Positions 19,767-30,080 of a DNA stretch of 64,000 nucleotides are shown one piece after another. Made by a program: the position numbers and the translations under genes. The notes beneath the pieces were generated by a model, which was not told the origin of the DNA, ran no database searches, and saw only the letters and a list, made by a program, of their open reading frames with translations. The stretch is taken from contig QAIB01000003.1 in assembly GCA_030418545.1 (NCBI GenBank), positions 1 through 64,000 of the forward strand, written 5' to 3'. How positions within the stretch are numbered: position 1 is the stretch's first letter; each line of letters opens with the position of its first letter. This DNA is from Xenophilus aerolatus. Lineage in GTDB: Bacteria > Pseudomonadota > Gammaproteobacteria > Burkholderiales > Burkholderiaceae_C.

Positions 19767-19820
19767 GCTACGAAAAACATAGCTGATCGCGCCGGCGGGG
19801 CGGGCGCCCCAGGCACTTTT
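19767..19820 (+). repeat. Dispersed GCTAT/ATAGC repeat, copy 3
   Basis: Begins gctacgaaaaacatagct (19767-19784), then gatcgcgccggcggggcggg-cgcc and ccaggc, ending 14 bp before the queC start. It occupies most of the queC leader, so the queC mRNA may carry this folded sequence. Confidence 0.65.
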
Positions 19821-19833
19821 GCTTGAGATATCC

Positions 19834-20556
19834 ATGCACACCACCGCGCTCGTCCTCTTCTCCGGCGGCCAGGATTCGACCACCTGCCTGGCCCATGCGC
19901 TCGCGCGCTACGAGCGGGTGGAGACCCTCGGCTTCGACTACGGCCAGCGCCACCGCATCGAGCTGGACGTGCGCCCGCGCGTGCTCGACGCCGTGCGCAC
20001 GCGTTTCCCGACCTGGGCGCCGCGCCTGGGCGAGGACCATCTGCTCACCCTCGACGTGCTGGCGCAGCTGGGCGGCTCGTCGTTGACCGAGGACATCGCC
20101 TTCGCCATGCAGGCCGACGGCCTGCCCAACACCTTCGTGCCCGGGCGCAACCTGCTGTTCCTCACCCTGGCCGGTGCGCTGGCCTACCGGCGCGGGCTGC
20201 AGGTCATCGTGACCGGCGTGTGCGAGACCGACTACTCCGGCTATCCCGACTGCCGCGACGACACGATGAAGGCGATGCAGCTCGCGCTCTCGCTGGGGCT
20301 GGACCGCCGCCTCGTCATCGAGACGCCGCTCATGTGGATCGACAAGGCCGCCACCTGGCGCCTGGCCGAATCGCTGGGCGGGCCGGCGCTGGTCGATCTG
20401 ATCGCCGAAGAGACCCACACCTGCTACGAAGGCGACCGCACGCACCGCCACCCCTGGGGCTGGGGCTGCGGCCGCTGCCCCGCCTGCGAACTGCGCGCCG
20501 CCGGCTGGCAGCGCTACGCCGAGGCGCGCACCGCGGGCGAGTCCTCGACCCTGTAG
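19834..20556 (+). CDS. 7-cyano-7-deazaguanine synthase
   Basis: A 240-residue cytoplasmic enzyme that converts 7-carboxy-7-deazaguanine to preQ0 with ATP and ammonia, for queuosine tRNA modification. The PP-loop is [18 protein letters not shown] near the N-terminus. The zinc site is in the C-terminal part: CYEGDR, then [17 protein letters not shown]. Length matches the family. The frame ends inside the end of the convergent ABC gene, with 43 bp of shared coding sequence. No other queuosine gene lies in the window. Confidence 0.96.
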   Translation: MHTTALVLFSGGQDSTTCLAHALARYERVETLGFDYGQRHRIELDVRPRVLDAVRTRFPTWAPRLGEDHLLTLDVLAQLGGSSLTEDIAFAMQADGLPNTFVPGRNLLFLTLAGALAYRRGLQVIVTGVCETDYSGYPDCRDDTMKAMQLALSLGLDRRLVIETPLMWIDKAATWRLAESLGGPALVDLIAEETHTCYEGDRTHRHPWGWGCGRCPACELRAAGWQRYAEARTAGESSTL

Positions 20557-22319
20557 GCCGGGCCGGCCTCGTCGGTGCCGTTGGGTTTGAGCGTCCAGCG
20601 GCGGCGGTGGTGCTCGCCCAGCGTGGAACGGTGCGCGATCGACACGATCGCGCCGCGCGCCCGCGTGACCTGGTCGACCAGCCGGCGGTAGATGGTGGCC
20701 TCGGCGTCCTCGTCGAGCGCGCTCGTGGCCTCGTCGGCCAGCACCCAGGCCGGCTTCTTGAGCAGCACCCGCGCGATCGCCAGGCGCTGGCGCTCGCCGC
20801 CCGAGAGCTTCTGGCTCCACGCGTCCTCGCGGTCGAGCTGGTCGGCCAGCTGCGGCAGCAGCGCGTCGCTCAGCGCCTCGCGCAGGGCGTCGTCGGTGTA
20901 GCGTTCGGCCGGCTCCGGATAGGCCAGGGCATCGCGCAGGCGCCCGTCGGGGAAGTAGGGCTGCTGCGGAATGAACATGGTGTCGGCCGGCAGCGCCACG
21001 CGTCCGCGCGCATGCGGCCAGATGCCGGCGAGCGTGCGGAACAGGCTGGACTTGCCGCTGCCCGAGGCGCCGTGCACCAGCACCGTGTCGCCGGGCGCGA
21101 CATGCAGGTCGGCATGCGCCAGCAGCTCGCGGCCGTTGGGCAGCGCGATGCTCAAATCGTCGGCGTCGACGCGGGCGGTGGCCGGGGTGGTCTGCAGCGC
21201 ATCGTTCTGCTTCGACCAGGCCGACAGGCTGGCCTCGAAGCCCGAGAGGCGGTCGGTGGTCGCCTTCCAGCTCGCCAGCGTCATGTAGTTGTCGACCAGC
21301 CACGAGAGCGAGTCCTGCACGCGCCCGAAAGCCGAATTGATCTGCATGAGCTGCCCCAGCTGGATGGCACCGCTGAAATAGCGCGGGGCGGCCACGATCA
21401 GCGGGAAGATGATCGCCGCCTGCGCGAAGAAGCTGCTGAACCAGGTGAGGTTCTTCTGGTTCTTGATCAGGCGCAGGTAGTTGGCCATGACGTCGGTGAA
21501 GCGCAGGTCCAGCTGGCGCCGTTCCACGCGCTCGCCGCCGTCGAGCGCGATGGCTTCGCTGTACTCGCGCACCCGCACCATGTGGTGGCGGAAGTTCGCT
21601 TCCAGCATCTGCTGCTGGAAGTTCAGGCCCACCTGCGGCTTGCCGATCCAGTGCGCGATCGCGCTGCCCACCACGCAGTACAGCACCGCCGCCCACACCA
21701 TGTAGCCCGCGATGTGCCACTGGCCACCGCCGAGGAAGGCGGGCGCCGTGAAGTCCAGCGAGCCGCTCAGCGTCCACAGGATGCCGACGAAGCTGAACAG
21801 CGTGACGGCCGCGTTCAGGATGCCCATCGACAGCGTCACCGAGTAGGTGGTGAAGAGGTTGAGGTCTTCCTGGATGCGCTGGTCGGGGTTGTCGGGCACC
21901 TGCTCGCCCTCGCGGGTGTAGCGCGCCAGCTCCAGCCGGTAGAAGGCCTTGTGGGCCAGCCATCGGTCCAGGTAGTGCTCGGTCATCCACACCCGCCAGC
22001 GCAGCTGCAGCATCTGCGTGAGATAGAACTTGTAGACCGCGATCACGATGTAGATCAGCGCCAGCCAGCAGAAGCGCACGATCTGCTGCCAGAACACGGC
22101 CTGGTCCTTGTTCTGCAGCGCGTCGTAGAACACGCGGTACCACTCGTTGATCTGCACCAGCATGTACACCGCGCCCAGGTTCAGCAGCACGATCGCCAGC
22201 AGCAGGCCGCGGGCCTTCCATTTCTGGTCGGAGCGGAAGTAGGGCGCCGTGAGCGCGCCGACGCGCTTCAAGGTGGTGACCAGGGACGGCTTGGGAGGGT
22301 GCGTCGTGGCGGTGCTCAT
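20514..22319 (-). CDS. ABC transporter, SbmA/BacA-like permease fused to ATPase
   Basis: A 601-residue inner-membrane protein. The N-terminal half matches the SbmA/BacA-type membrane domain ([33 protein letters not shown]). The C-terminal half is an ABC ATPase with Walker [10 protein letters not shown] (about 417), signature KLSGGERQR and Walker [13 protein letters not shown]. This architecture is the YddA/ExsE-like group; members are linked to uptake of peptides, cobalamin or long-chain compounds, and the substrate here is unknown. Its last 43 bp overlap the end of queC on the other strand. Confidence 0.92.
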   Translation of the reverse strand: MSTATTHPPKPSLVTTLKRVGALTAPYFRSDQKWKARGLLLAIVLLNLGAVYMLVQINEWYRVFYDALQNKDQAVFWQQIVRFCWLALIYIVIAVYKFYLTQMLQLRWRVWMTEHYLDRWLAHKAFYRLELARYTREGEQVPDNPDQRIQEDLNLFTTYSVTLSMGILNAAVTLFSFVGILWTLSGSLDFTAPAFLGGGQWHIAGYMVWAAVLYCVVGSAIAHWIGKPQVGLNFQQQMLEANFRHHMVRVREYSEAIALDGGERVERRQLDLRFTDVMANYLRLIKNQKNLTWFSSFFAQAAIIFPLIVAAPRYFSGAIQLGQLMQINSAFGRVQDSLSWLVDNYMTLASWKATTDRLSGFEASLSAWSKQNDALQTTPATARVDADDLSIALPNGRELLAHADLHVAPGDTVLVHGASGSGKSSLFRTLAGIWPHARGRVALPADTMFIPQQPYFPDGRLRDALAYPEPAERYTDDALREALSDALLPQLADQLDREDAWSQKLSGGERQRLAIARVLLKKPAWVLADEATSALDEDAEATIYRRLVDQVTRARGAIVSIAHRSTLGEHHRRRWTLKPNGTDEAGPAYRVEDSPAVRASA

Positions 22320-22492
22320 CGTGGAATGGGGGAATGCATGGAACGGGCCGGCCCGCGGGCCGCGGCGGCGTGCCCGATCCTAGCCGTGCACCGGCGGCCT
22401 GCCTTAAGCCGGTCTGAAGCCCCGCGCGAGCCGGTGGTGGGGACTTTGCCGGCGCGTTGTCCGTGTGCTGTGCGGGGCGTAGGATGGTCTGC

Positions 22493-22615
22493 ATGAAGAT
22501 CCTCACCGCACTCCTGGCCGGCCTCGCCTGCCTGCTCGCCGCCTGCGACGACAAGCCCAAGCCGGGCGGCCCGGTGCCCAAGGCCGAGAGGGCTGCCCCG
22601 TCCGCCGGCGCCTGA
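22493..22615 (+). CDS. Tiny lipoprotein, 40 aa
   Basis: Starts MKILTALLAGLACLLAAC, a complete lipoprotein signal with lipobox LLAAC; the mature part is only about 23 residues (DDKPKPGG..., Pro/Lys/Ala-rich). Such 40-residue lipoproteins of unknown role are common in Comamonadaceae. It sits 4 bp before the DUF1810 gene and could share its transcript. Confidence rests on the textbook signal; there is no family match. Confidence 0.65.
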   Translation: MKILTALLAGLACLLAACDDKPKPGGPVPKAERAAPSAGA

Positions 22616-22619
22616 GACG

Positions 22620-23048
22620 ATGCCCGCGTCCGCGCCGGACCTGCAGCGCTTCGTCGACGCGCAGGCGCCCGTGTACGAGCAGGTGCGTGCCGAGCTGGCC
22701 GCGGGCCACAAGCGCACGCACTGGATGTGGTTCGTGTTCCCGCAGATCCAGGGACTGGGCCGCAGCGCGATGGCACAGCGTTATGCCATCGCTTCGCGCG
22801 AGGAGGCCGCGGCCTACCTCGCGCATCCGGTGCTGGGCGCACGCCTGCGCGAATGCAGTGCGATGGTGCTGTCGGCGCATGGCCCGGCCATCGACGACAT
22901 CCTGGGCCCGCCGGACGATCTCAAGTTCAAGTCCTGCATGACGCTCTTCGACGCCGTGGCGCCGGCGGGCGAGACGCTCTTCGCGCAGTGCCTGCAGCGC
23001 TTCTTCGGCGGGGTGCGCGACGCAGCGACGCTCGAGCGCCTGCGCTGA
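22620..23048 (+). CDS. DUF1810 family protein
   Basis: A 142-residue cytoplasmic protein. The family pattern is plain: LQRFVDAQAPVYEQVRAELA, then KRTHWMWFVFPQIQGLGRSA, then DDLKFKSCMTLF. DUF1810 proteins (calpastatin-like in older annotation) have no proven activity; some relatives are associated with NAD or ADP-ribose metabolism, which is not testable here. It follows the tiny lipoprotein gene and is convergent with the Bug gene at 23071. Confidence 0.9.
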   Translation: MPASAPDLQRFVDAQAPVYEQVRAELAAGHKRTHWMWFVFPQIQGLGRSAMAQRYAIASREEAAAYLAHPVLGARLRECSAMVLSAHGPAIDDILGPPDDLKFKSCMTLFDAVAPAGETLFAQCLQRFFGGVRDAATLERLR

Positions 23049-23070
23049 CGCGTGCCCGCGGCCGCGGACC

Positions 23071-24045
23071 TCAGTCGGCGCGGATGCGAAGTTCCTGCGC
23101 CAGGCGGCCCAGCCGGCGGTTCTCGTCGTCGACGAAGCGGGTGAACGCGGCGCGGTCGCCCAGCATCGGCTCGCTGTTGCGCTGCGCGATGAACTGCCGC
23201 TGCTCGGGCGTGGAGATGAAGCTCTGCACCGCCGCGTTGATGCGGTCCATCACCGCCGGCGGCGTGCCCTTGGGCGCCATGAGGCCCAGCCAGTGCGTCA
23301 TGCGGATGGTGGGAAAGCCCGCCTCCACCGTCGTCGGCACCTCGGGCAGGGCGGCCAGGCGGTGGTCCGACGCCACGGCCAGCGCGCGCATCCTGCCCGC
23401 CTTGACCAGTGCGATGAGCGAGGCCGAGGGCACTTCCGACAGCATCTGCACCTGCCCCGAATGCAGCGCGGCGCTGCTCTCGCCGCCGCTCTTGTACTGC
23501 ACGAAGGTCAGCGGAACGCCGAGCGCCGCCTTGATCAGCTCGCCCGAGAAATGGCTGGTGCTGCCGATGCCGGTGGTGGCGAAGAAGATGCCGCGCGGCT
23601 CGGCACGTGCCAGGGCCTGCAGCTCCTTCATGTTCGTCGCCTTGAGCGAGGGGTCCACCACCAGCAGCGAAGGCGAGGCGGACACGCCCGTGACCGGCAC
23701 CAGGTCGCCGGGCGCGTAAGGCATCTTGGCGCGGATCAGGCTGTTGATCAGCGTGCCGTTGGCGGCGGCCAGCAGCGTGTAGCCATCGGGCGGTGCCTTG
23801 GCCACCAGGTCGGCGCCGATGATGCCGCCCGCGCCGGGCTTGTTGTCCACGATGACCGGCTGGCCCAGCGCCTTGGCCAGGCCGTCGGCCACCATGCGGG
23901 CGGTGTCGTCGCCCGGGCCACCGGCGGCGTACGGCGTGACGATGCGGATCGGCTTGGTGGGCCAGGCGGGCGACTGGGCCCAGGCGGCGCCGGCCCCCAG
24001 GGCGAGGGCGAGCGTGAACAGCGCCGTGCGTGCGAGCGGCTTCAT
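23071..24045 (-). CDS. Bug-family tripartite tricarboxylate receptor (last gene of operon)
   Basis: A 324-residue periplasmic solute receptor of the TctC/Bug family. A Sec signal peptide ends AAWAQ (about residue 23). Core motifs: RIVTPYAAGGPGDDTARMVA, VIVDNKPGAGGIIGADLVAK and PDGYTLLAA, which shape the carboxylate pocket. SD AAGGAG lies 5 bases before the ATG. It is separated from the MmgE/PrpD gene by 79 bp containing a dispersed repeat. Bug proteins bind small carboxylates, amides or aromatics; the ligand is unknown. No TctA/TctB membrane genes lie in the window. Confidence 0.92.
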   Translation of the reverse strand: MKPLARTALFTLALALGAGAAWAQSPAWPTKPIRIVTPYAAGGPGDDTARMVADGLAKALGQPVIVDNKPGAGGIIGADLVAKAPPDGYTLLAAANGTLINSLIRAKMPYAPGDLVPVTGVSASPSLLVVDPSLKATNMKELQALARAEPRGIFFATTGIGSTSHFSGELIKAALGVPLTFVQYKSGGESSAALHSGQVQMLSEVPSASLIALVKAGRMRALAVASDHRLAALPEVPTTVEAGFPTIRMTHWLGLMAPKGTPPAVMDRINAAVQSFISTPEQRQFIAQRNSEPMLGDRAAFTRFVDDENRRLGRLAQELRIRAD

Positions 24046-24057
24046 GGGAGTCTCCTT

Positions 24058-24109
24058 GCTATCGAATTCATAGCTGCATGCGCCAATGGGACGGGCGATG
24101 CAGCCCGAT
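24058..24109 (+). repeat. Dispersed GCTAT/ATAGC repeat, copy 4
   Basis: Palindrome gctatcgaattcatagc (24058-24074) followed by gcatgcgccaatgggacggg-cgatgcagcc. It fills the gap between the last Bug gene and the MmgE/PrpD gene of the operon. Confidence 0.7.
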
Positions 24110-24124
24110 CTGCCTCGAAAAGTC

Positions 24125-25570
24125 TCAGTCGAAGGCGGCGCGCGCCGGCGGCGCAAGCAGCGCGAGCAGCTCGCGCATGTCGTCCACCGCGTCCAGCCCG
24201 CGCACCAGGCGCTCGATCGCCTGCTGCCGCGGCGCGTCGATCAGCGCCTCGGTCAGCGTGCGGTACTTGGCGGCGATCTCGTCGCTCGTCTGCGGTGCTT
24301 CGATGGCGCGCGAGGCGTTGCGCTCCACCACCAGGCGCTGGCCGTCGGTGAAGCTCACCGCGACGCGCGTGCGGCCGCGGCGCAGCATGCCGCCGGCGTC
24401 GAAGTCCGGGTCGTGCCGCACCTCGATGCGCGGCAGCAGCGCCCACACATCGTCGGCATCGATGCGCCCGGGCGCGAACTGCGCCACCATCGCCGCGCCG
24501 TCGAGCACCGCCACCGCCAGCGCGTAGCCGATGTTCATCTGCGCGCCGATCGGCGTCAGCGGCCGCTCGGGTGTCCACCAGCCGTGGTGGTAGACCGCAT
24601 GCGACACGTCGCACTCGATGCGCGCGATCTCGGCAGCGCGCAGCGGGCGCTGGCGGCCGATGTCGAACAGGGCGTCCAGCGGCGAGTGGATGCCGCCCAT
24701 CGCCGCGTAGGGCTTGATGACGATGCGCTCCACCTCCCAGCGCGTGCCCAGGCCGTCGGTGATCTGCGAGGCGTCCGGGTCGTGGCCTTCGCCGAAGGTG
24801 GACAGGAAGCCGCCGTACTCGCGCTCGAACACGCGCTTGATGCCGGTGTAGCCGCCCTCGGCCAGCACCGCGGCGTACAGGCCGTTGCGTGCCGAGAAGC
24901 CGTGGTGCATGCGCTTGCACATCGCCTCGTACTGCGCGGCCATGAGACCGGCGGACTGCGTGCCGGCCAGGCCCAGCGCGTCCTCGAAGCGGGCGGCGTC
25001 CAGGCCCAGCAGCTTGCCCACCGCAGCCGCGGCCGCATGGGTGCCGAAGACCGAGCCCGAGTGCCAGCCGCGCGAGAGCATCTGCGCGCCGTGCAGCGCC
25101 ATGCCCACGCGCGGGCCGACCTCGTAGCCCGCCATCGCCGCCTCCAGGAAACGACGCCCGGACACGGGCGCCGGCGCGCTCTCCACGGCCGCCCACAGCG
25201 CGGGCAGCACGATGGATGCACTGTGCAGCGGTCCGAGCGGGTGGTAGTCGTCCAGCTCGAAGCCCTGGATGAAGGTGCCGTTGAGCAGCGCCGCCGCCGG
25301 CGCGCTGGTGCCCGCGCCCCAGCCGACGATCGTGTGCGTGCCGGCACCTTCGAAGCGGCGCACGATGTCCACCGCCGTGCGCGACCACGGCAGCTGTGCA
25401 CCCACGATCGCGCAGGCGATGCCGTCGAGCGTCAGCATGCGGGCGCGCTCGCGGGCCGATTCGGGCGCATCGTCGAGCGAGAAGCCGGCGAGCCAGTCGC
25501 ACAGCAGGCCGGTGGGTGCGGCGGGGTCGGTGGGGCGTGCCGGCGCGGCGGCAGGTCGGGCATCGGTCAT
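24125..25570 (-). CDS. MmgE/PrpD family protein
   Basis: A 481-residue protein of the MmgE/PrpD superfamily, which includes 2-methylcitrate dehydratase and cis-aconitate decarboxylase. Family features: GFELDDYHPLGPLHSASIVL near residue 100, RGWHSGSVFGTHAAAAAVG near 165, and KRMHHGFSARNGLYAA near 220. The ATG at 25570 gives MTDARPAAA; the open frame above is antisense of the ligase gene. Within the operon it probably dehydrates or decarboxylates a substituted carboxylic acid (inference). Exact substrate cannot be read from sequence. Confidence 0.9.
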   Translation of the reverse strand: MTDARPAAAPARPTDPAAPTGLLCDWLAGFSLDDAPESARERARMLTLDGIACAIVGAQLPWSRTAVDIVRRFEGAGTHTIVGWGAGTSAPAAALLNGTFIQGFELDDYHPLGPLHSASIVLPALWAAVESAPAPVSGRRFLEAAMAGYEVGPRVGMALHGAQMLSRGWHSGSVFGTHAAAAAVGKLLGLDAARFEDALGLAGTQSAGLMAAQYEAMCKRMHHGFSARNGLYAAVLAEGGYTGIKRVFEREYGGFLSTFGEGHDPDASQITDGLGTRWEVERIVIKPYAAMGGIHSPLDALFDIGRQRPLRAAEIARIECDVSHAVYHHGWWTPERPLTPIGAQMNIGYALAVAVLDGAAMVAQFAPGRIDADDVWALLPRIEVRHDPDFDAGGMLRRGRTRVAVSFTDGQRLVVERNASRAIEAPQTSDEIAAKYRTLTEALIDAPRQQAIERLVRGLDAVDDMRELLALLAPPARAAFD

Positions 25571-25580
25571 GGGGGCACCT

Positions 25581-27221
<1,641 letters not shown>

Positions 27222-27267
27222 GGCAGCTTTGGATAGAGGAATGAATGGGGGCTGGAGGTGCGGGGCC

Positions 27268-28278
27268 TCAGCCTTCGATGACGAGCTTGCGTTCGGCGAC
27301 CAGCTGCTTCCAGGTGGCGAGCTCCGCCGAGATCACGCCGCGCACGTCCTGGCCCGCCGGTGGCAGGGTCTGGCCCAGCGCCTCGAGGCGGCTGACGACC
27401 GCGGGCGTGGCCAGCACCTGCGCGACCGAGCGGCGCAGCGTGGAGACGACCGGCTCGGGCAGCCCGGCCGGACCCACCAGCGCGAACCAGCCCGGCGCCT
27501 CGAAGCCGGGGATGACCGACTCCGCGATCGTCGGCACGCCGGGCAGGGACGCCAGGCGGCTGCGCGAGCTCACACCCAGTGCCTTGAGCTTGCCGGCCTG
27601 GATGAAGCCCTGCGTGGCCGTGGGTGTGAGGAAGGCGAACTGCACCTCGCCCGCGAGCAGCGCGTTGATGGCCGGCGCGCCGCCGCGGTAGGGCACATGC
27701 AGCGCATAGGTGCCGGTGCGCGACTTGAACAGCTCCGTCGTCAGGTGGCCCACGCTGCCGGCACCGCCCGAGGCGTAGCTGAACTTGCCCGGCGCCTTGC
27801 GCATCGCCTCGATCAGCTCGCGCAGGCTGCCCACACCGGCCGAGGCCGAGGCAACCAGCACCTGGGGCACGTGCGACACCATGGTGATCGGCGTGAAGGC
27901 GGCGAGCGGGTCGTAGCCCGCGTTGCGCAGGGCCGGCACGATGGTGAGCGGGGCGTTGTCGAGCAGGCCCAGCGTGTAGCCGTCGGGTGCGGCGCGCGCG
28001 ACTTCCGCGCCGGCGATCGTGCCGCTGGCGCCGGCCTTGTAGTCCACCACCAGCGGCTGGCCGAGCGCGGCGGCCAGCGGCACGGTGAGTTCGCGGGCCG
28101 TCGTGTCGGCGGAGCCGCCGGGCGTGTAGCCCAGCACCACGCGCACCGGGCGCGCAGGCCAGGCCTGCGCGCGGGCCGGCAGGCCGAGCGCCAGCGCGCC
28201 GGCGGCGCCGGCGAGGCGGCCGAGGCAGGCGCGCCGGGCCAGGTCGGCGCCGCGGTCCGAGCTGCGGGTGCCGCTCAT
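27268..28278 (-). CDS. Bug-family tripartite tricarboxylate receptor
   Basis: A 336-residue periplasmic receptor. The N-terminus carries ARRACLGRLAGAAGALALG, compatible with a Tat or Sec signal ending ARAQA. Core motifs: RVVLGYTPGGSADTTAREL, LVVDYKAGASGTIAGAEV and PDGYTLGLL. Its start overlaps the stop of the Sua5-like gene by 4 bp, showing translational coupling. One of four divergent Bug genes in the operon; ligand unknown. Confidence 0.92.
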   Translation of the reverse strand: MSGTRSSDRGADLARRACLGRLAGAAGALALGLPARAQAWPARPVRVVLGYTPGGSADTTARELTVPLAAALGQPLVVDYKAGASGTIAGAEVARAAPDGYTLGLLDNAPLTIVPALRNAGYDPLAAFTPITMVSHVPQVLVASASAGVGSLRELIEAMRKAPGKFSYASGGAGSVGHLTTELFKSRTGTYALHVPYRGGAPAINALLAGEVQFAFLTPTATQGFIQAGKLKALGVSSRSRLASLPGVPTIAESVIPGFEAPGWFALVGPAGLPEPVVSTLRRSVAQVLATPAVVSRLEALGQTLPPAGQDVRGVISAELATWKQLVAERKLVIEG

Positions 28279-29009
28279 TGCACGCCCTGCAGCGCGAATT
28301 CGTTGAGGTGCCCCGACGGCAGCGCCTCGACGCCCGGGTCCTCGGGCAGGTCGACGCCGAACCATCGCTTGAGCACGCCCGAGATCAGCTCGTAGCACGC
28401 GCCCATGCGGATGACCTGCAGGGTGTCGAAGTTGATCAGCGTGCCCGCGCGGCGGTACACGTGGTAGCGGCGCAGGCCGTAGTCGATGGTGATGTCGGCG
28501 ATGGCGCGCAGCTCGGGCTGGATGTCCTCGACCCGGAAGCGCGTGCCGGTGCCGCTGAGGTTGGCCGACGAGCCGAAGAGCGGCACCACCTCCTCCCGGC
28601 TCAGCCGGGTCAGCGCCTTGTGGAAGGGGCCGGCGTTGAGCAGGATGCCGATGGTGCCCACGGCCGAGCTGGCGCGCACCGCCTCGTCGCCGAGCTGGCG
28701 CAGCAGCGGGTGGTCGGGGCGGAAGCTGCCGATCACGCCCAGCGGCAGGTCGTGGTCGACGACCAGCGCCTCCACCATTTCCTGGGCGCGGGGGCTGAGG
28801 GTCTGCAGCTCGCGCTGGGTCTCCAGGTCGGCGGCCATGGCGTTGCGCTTGTGGCCGCCGCGCTGCTTGGTGGCGTAGATCTTCTGCAGCGGGTCCATCG
28901 AGCCGCCGCAGCAGGCGTAGCCGGTGTCGTTGGGCACGATGGCGACGCCGCCGTTCTTGATGATGTCGAGGGTGCGGCGGGCGTCGCCGGCAATGTCGAT
29001 GCTGGGCAT
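28275..29009 (-). CDS. Sua5/YciO/YrdC family protein
   Basis: A 244-residue protein with the YrdC-like fold (GVAIVPNDTGYACCGGSM, KQRGGHKRNA, VVPLFGSSANLSGTGTRF). True Sua5/YrdC makes threonylcarbamoyl-AMP for tRNA t6A; YciO paralogues have other or unknown roles. Length lies between the 190-residue YrdC and 340-residue Sua5. Its location inside a catabolic operon, with a 4-bp overlap to a Bug gene, suggests a specialised paralogue, perhaps binding a carboxylated nucleotide or acyl adenylate (speculative). GGAG is 8 bases before the ATG. Confidence 0.85.
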   Translation of the reverse strand: MPSIDIAGDARRTLDIIKNGGVAIVPNDTGYACCGGSMDPLQKIYATKQRGGHKRNAMAADLETQRELQTLSPRAQEMVEALVVDHDLPLGVIGSFRPDHPLLRQLGDEAVRASSAVGTIGILLNAGPFHKALTRLSREEVVPLFGSSANLSGTGTRFRVEDIQPELRAIADITIDYGLRRYHVYRRAGTLINFDTLQVIRMGACYELISGVLKRWFGVDLPEDPGVEALPSGHLNEFALQGVQ

Positions 29010-29059
29010 GTAGGTGTCTCCGGGTCGATGGTGGAAAAGGAAGGGCGGGGCGCGCGGCG

Positions 29060-30037
29060 TCAGTCCACCTGCACACCGGCGTCGTTCACCGCCTGGCCCC
29101 ACTTGCGGATCTCGCTGGCCAGGAAGCGACCGAAGTCGGCCGGCATCGTGATGGCCAGTTCGCTGCCCGTCGCACGGATCGATTCCTGGATCTCGGGGCT
29201 GGCCGACGCACGCTGGATGGCTGCGTGCAGCGCGTTCACCGTGGCGGGCGGCGTGCCGGCCGGCGCCAGGAAGCCCACCCAGGAGCTGATGTCGAAGCCC
29301 TTGAGCCCCTGCTCGTCGGCGGTGGGCACCTCGGGCAGCAGCGGGTTGCGCCTGGGGCTGGAGACGGCGAGCGCCTTGAGCTTGCCGGCCTTGACCTGCG
29401 GCAGAGTGGAGGCGAGCGCGTCGAACATGATCGGCACCTGCCCGGCCATCACGTCGTTGATGGCGGCCGGCGAGCCCTTGTAGGGGATGTGGTTGAGCTG
29501 CAGGCCGGCCTGGCGCTCGAGCACCACCATCGCGAGGTGGGCCGTGATGCCGTTGCCGCCCGAGGCGAAGTCCACCTTGCCCGGCCGCTGCTTCGCATAC
29601 GCGATCAGCTCCCTGAGGTTGTTGGGCCCGAAGGAAGGCGTCGCCACCAGCAGCAGCGCGCCGGTGCTGACCTGCGCGATCGGCGCGAAGTCCTTGAGCG
29701 TGTCGTAAGGCAGCTTCTTGTACAGCGTCGGGTTGATGGTCATCTGCCCCAGCGTGCCGAGCAGGATCGTGGTGCCGTCGGGCGCGCTCTTCTTCACCTC
29801 CTGCGCGCCAAGGCTGCCATTGGCGCCGGGGCGGTTGTCGACGATCACCGGCTGGCCGGTCTCCTTGGTGAGCGCGGCGGCGAAGTTGCGCGCCACGATG
29901 TCGACGGTCTGGCCGGCCGGGTAGCCGACCACGATGCGCAGCGGCCTGCCTGGCATGCCTTGCGCGAGTGCGGGGCCGGCGAGCGCCAGGCCGGCGAGGG
30001 CGGCCAGCGCGTGTCGGCGCGAAAGGGGGATCGGCAT
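29060..30037 (-). CDS. Bug-family tripartite tricarboxylate receptor
   Basis: A 325-residue periplasmic receptor. Its start, MPIPLSRRHALAALAGLALA ending ALAQ, has a twin Arg typical of Tat-type Bug signals. Motifs RIVVGYPAGQTVDIVARNFA, VIVDNRPGANGSLGAQEV and PDGTTILLG mark the ligand pocket. GGAG lies 6 bases before the ATG. It lies 43 bp after prpF and 50 bp before the Sua5-like gene. Ligand unknown. Confidence 0.92.
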   Translation of the reverse strand: MPIPLSRRHALAALAGLALAGPALAQGMPGRPLRIVVGYPAGQTVDIVARNFAAALTKETGQPVIVDNRPGANGSLGAQEVKKSAPDGTTILLGTLGQMTINPTLYKKLPYDTLKDFAPIAQVSTGALLLVATPSFGPNNLRELIAYAKQRPGKVDFASGGNGITAHLAMVVLERQAGLQLNHIPYKGSPAAINDVMAGQVPIMFDALASTLPQVKAGKLKALAVSSPRRNPLLPEVPTADEQGLKGFDISSWVGFLAPAGTPPATVNALHAAIQRASASPEIQESIRATGSELAITMPADFGRFLASEIRKWGQAVNDAGVQVD

Positions 30038-30080
30038 GTCTGTCTCCGTGGTTCCGAATACGGGAAAGTCGAAGCGCGCT

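Noticed and set aside
19740..19833. preQ1 riboswitch before queC
   Set aside because: The leader is almost wholly a dispersed repeat; no preQ1 aptamer features were recognised.
19768..22842. 1024-codon minus-strand open frame spanning queC and the ABC gene
   Set aside because: It reads the ABC gene out of frame and runs antisense to queC; both real genes have full motifs.
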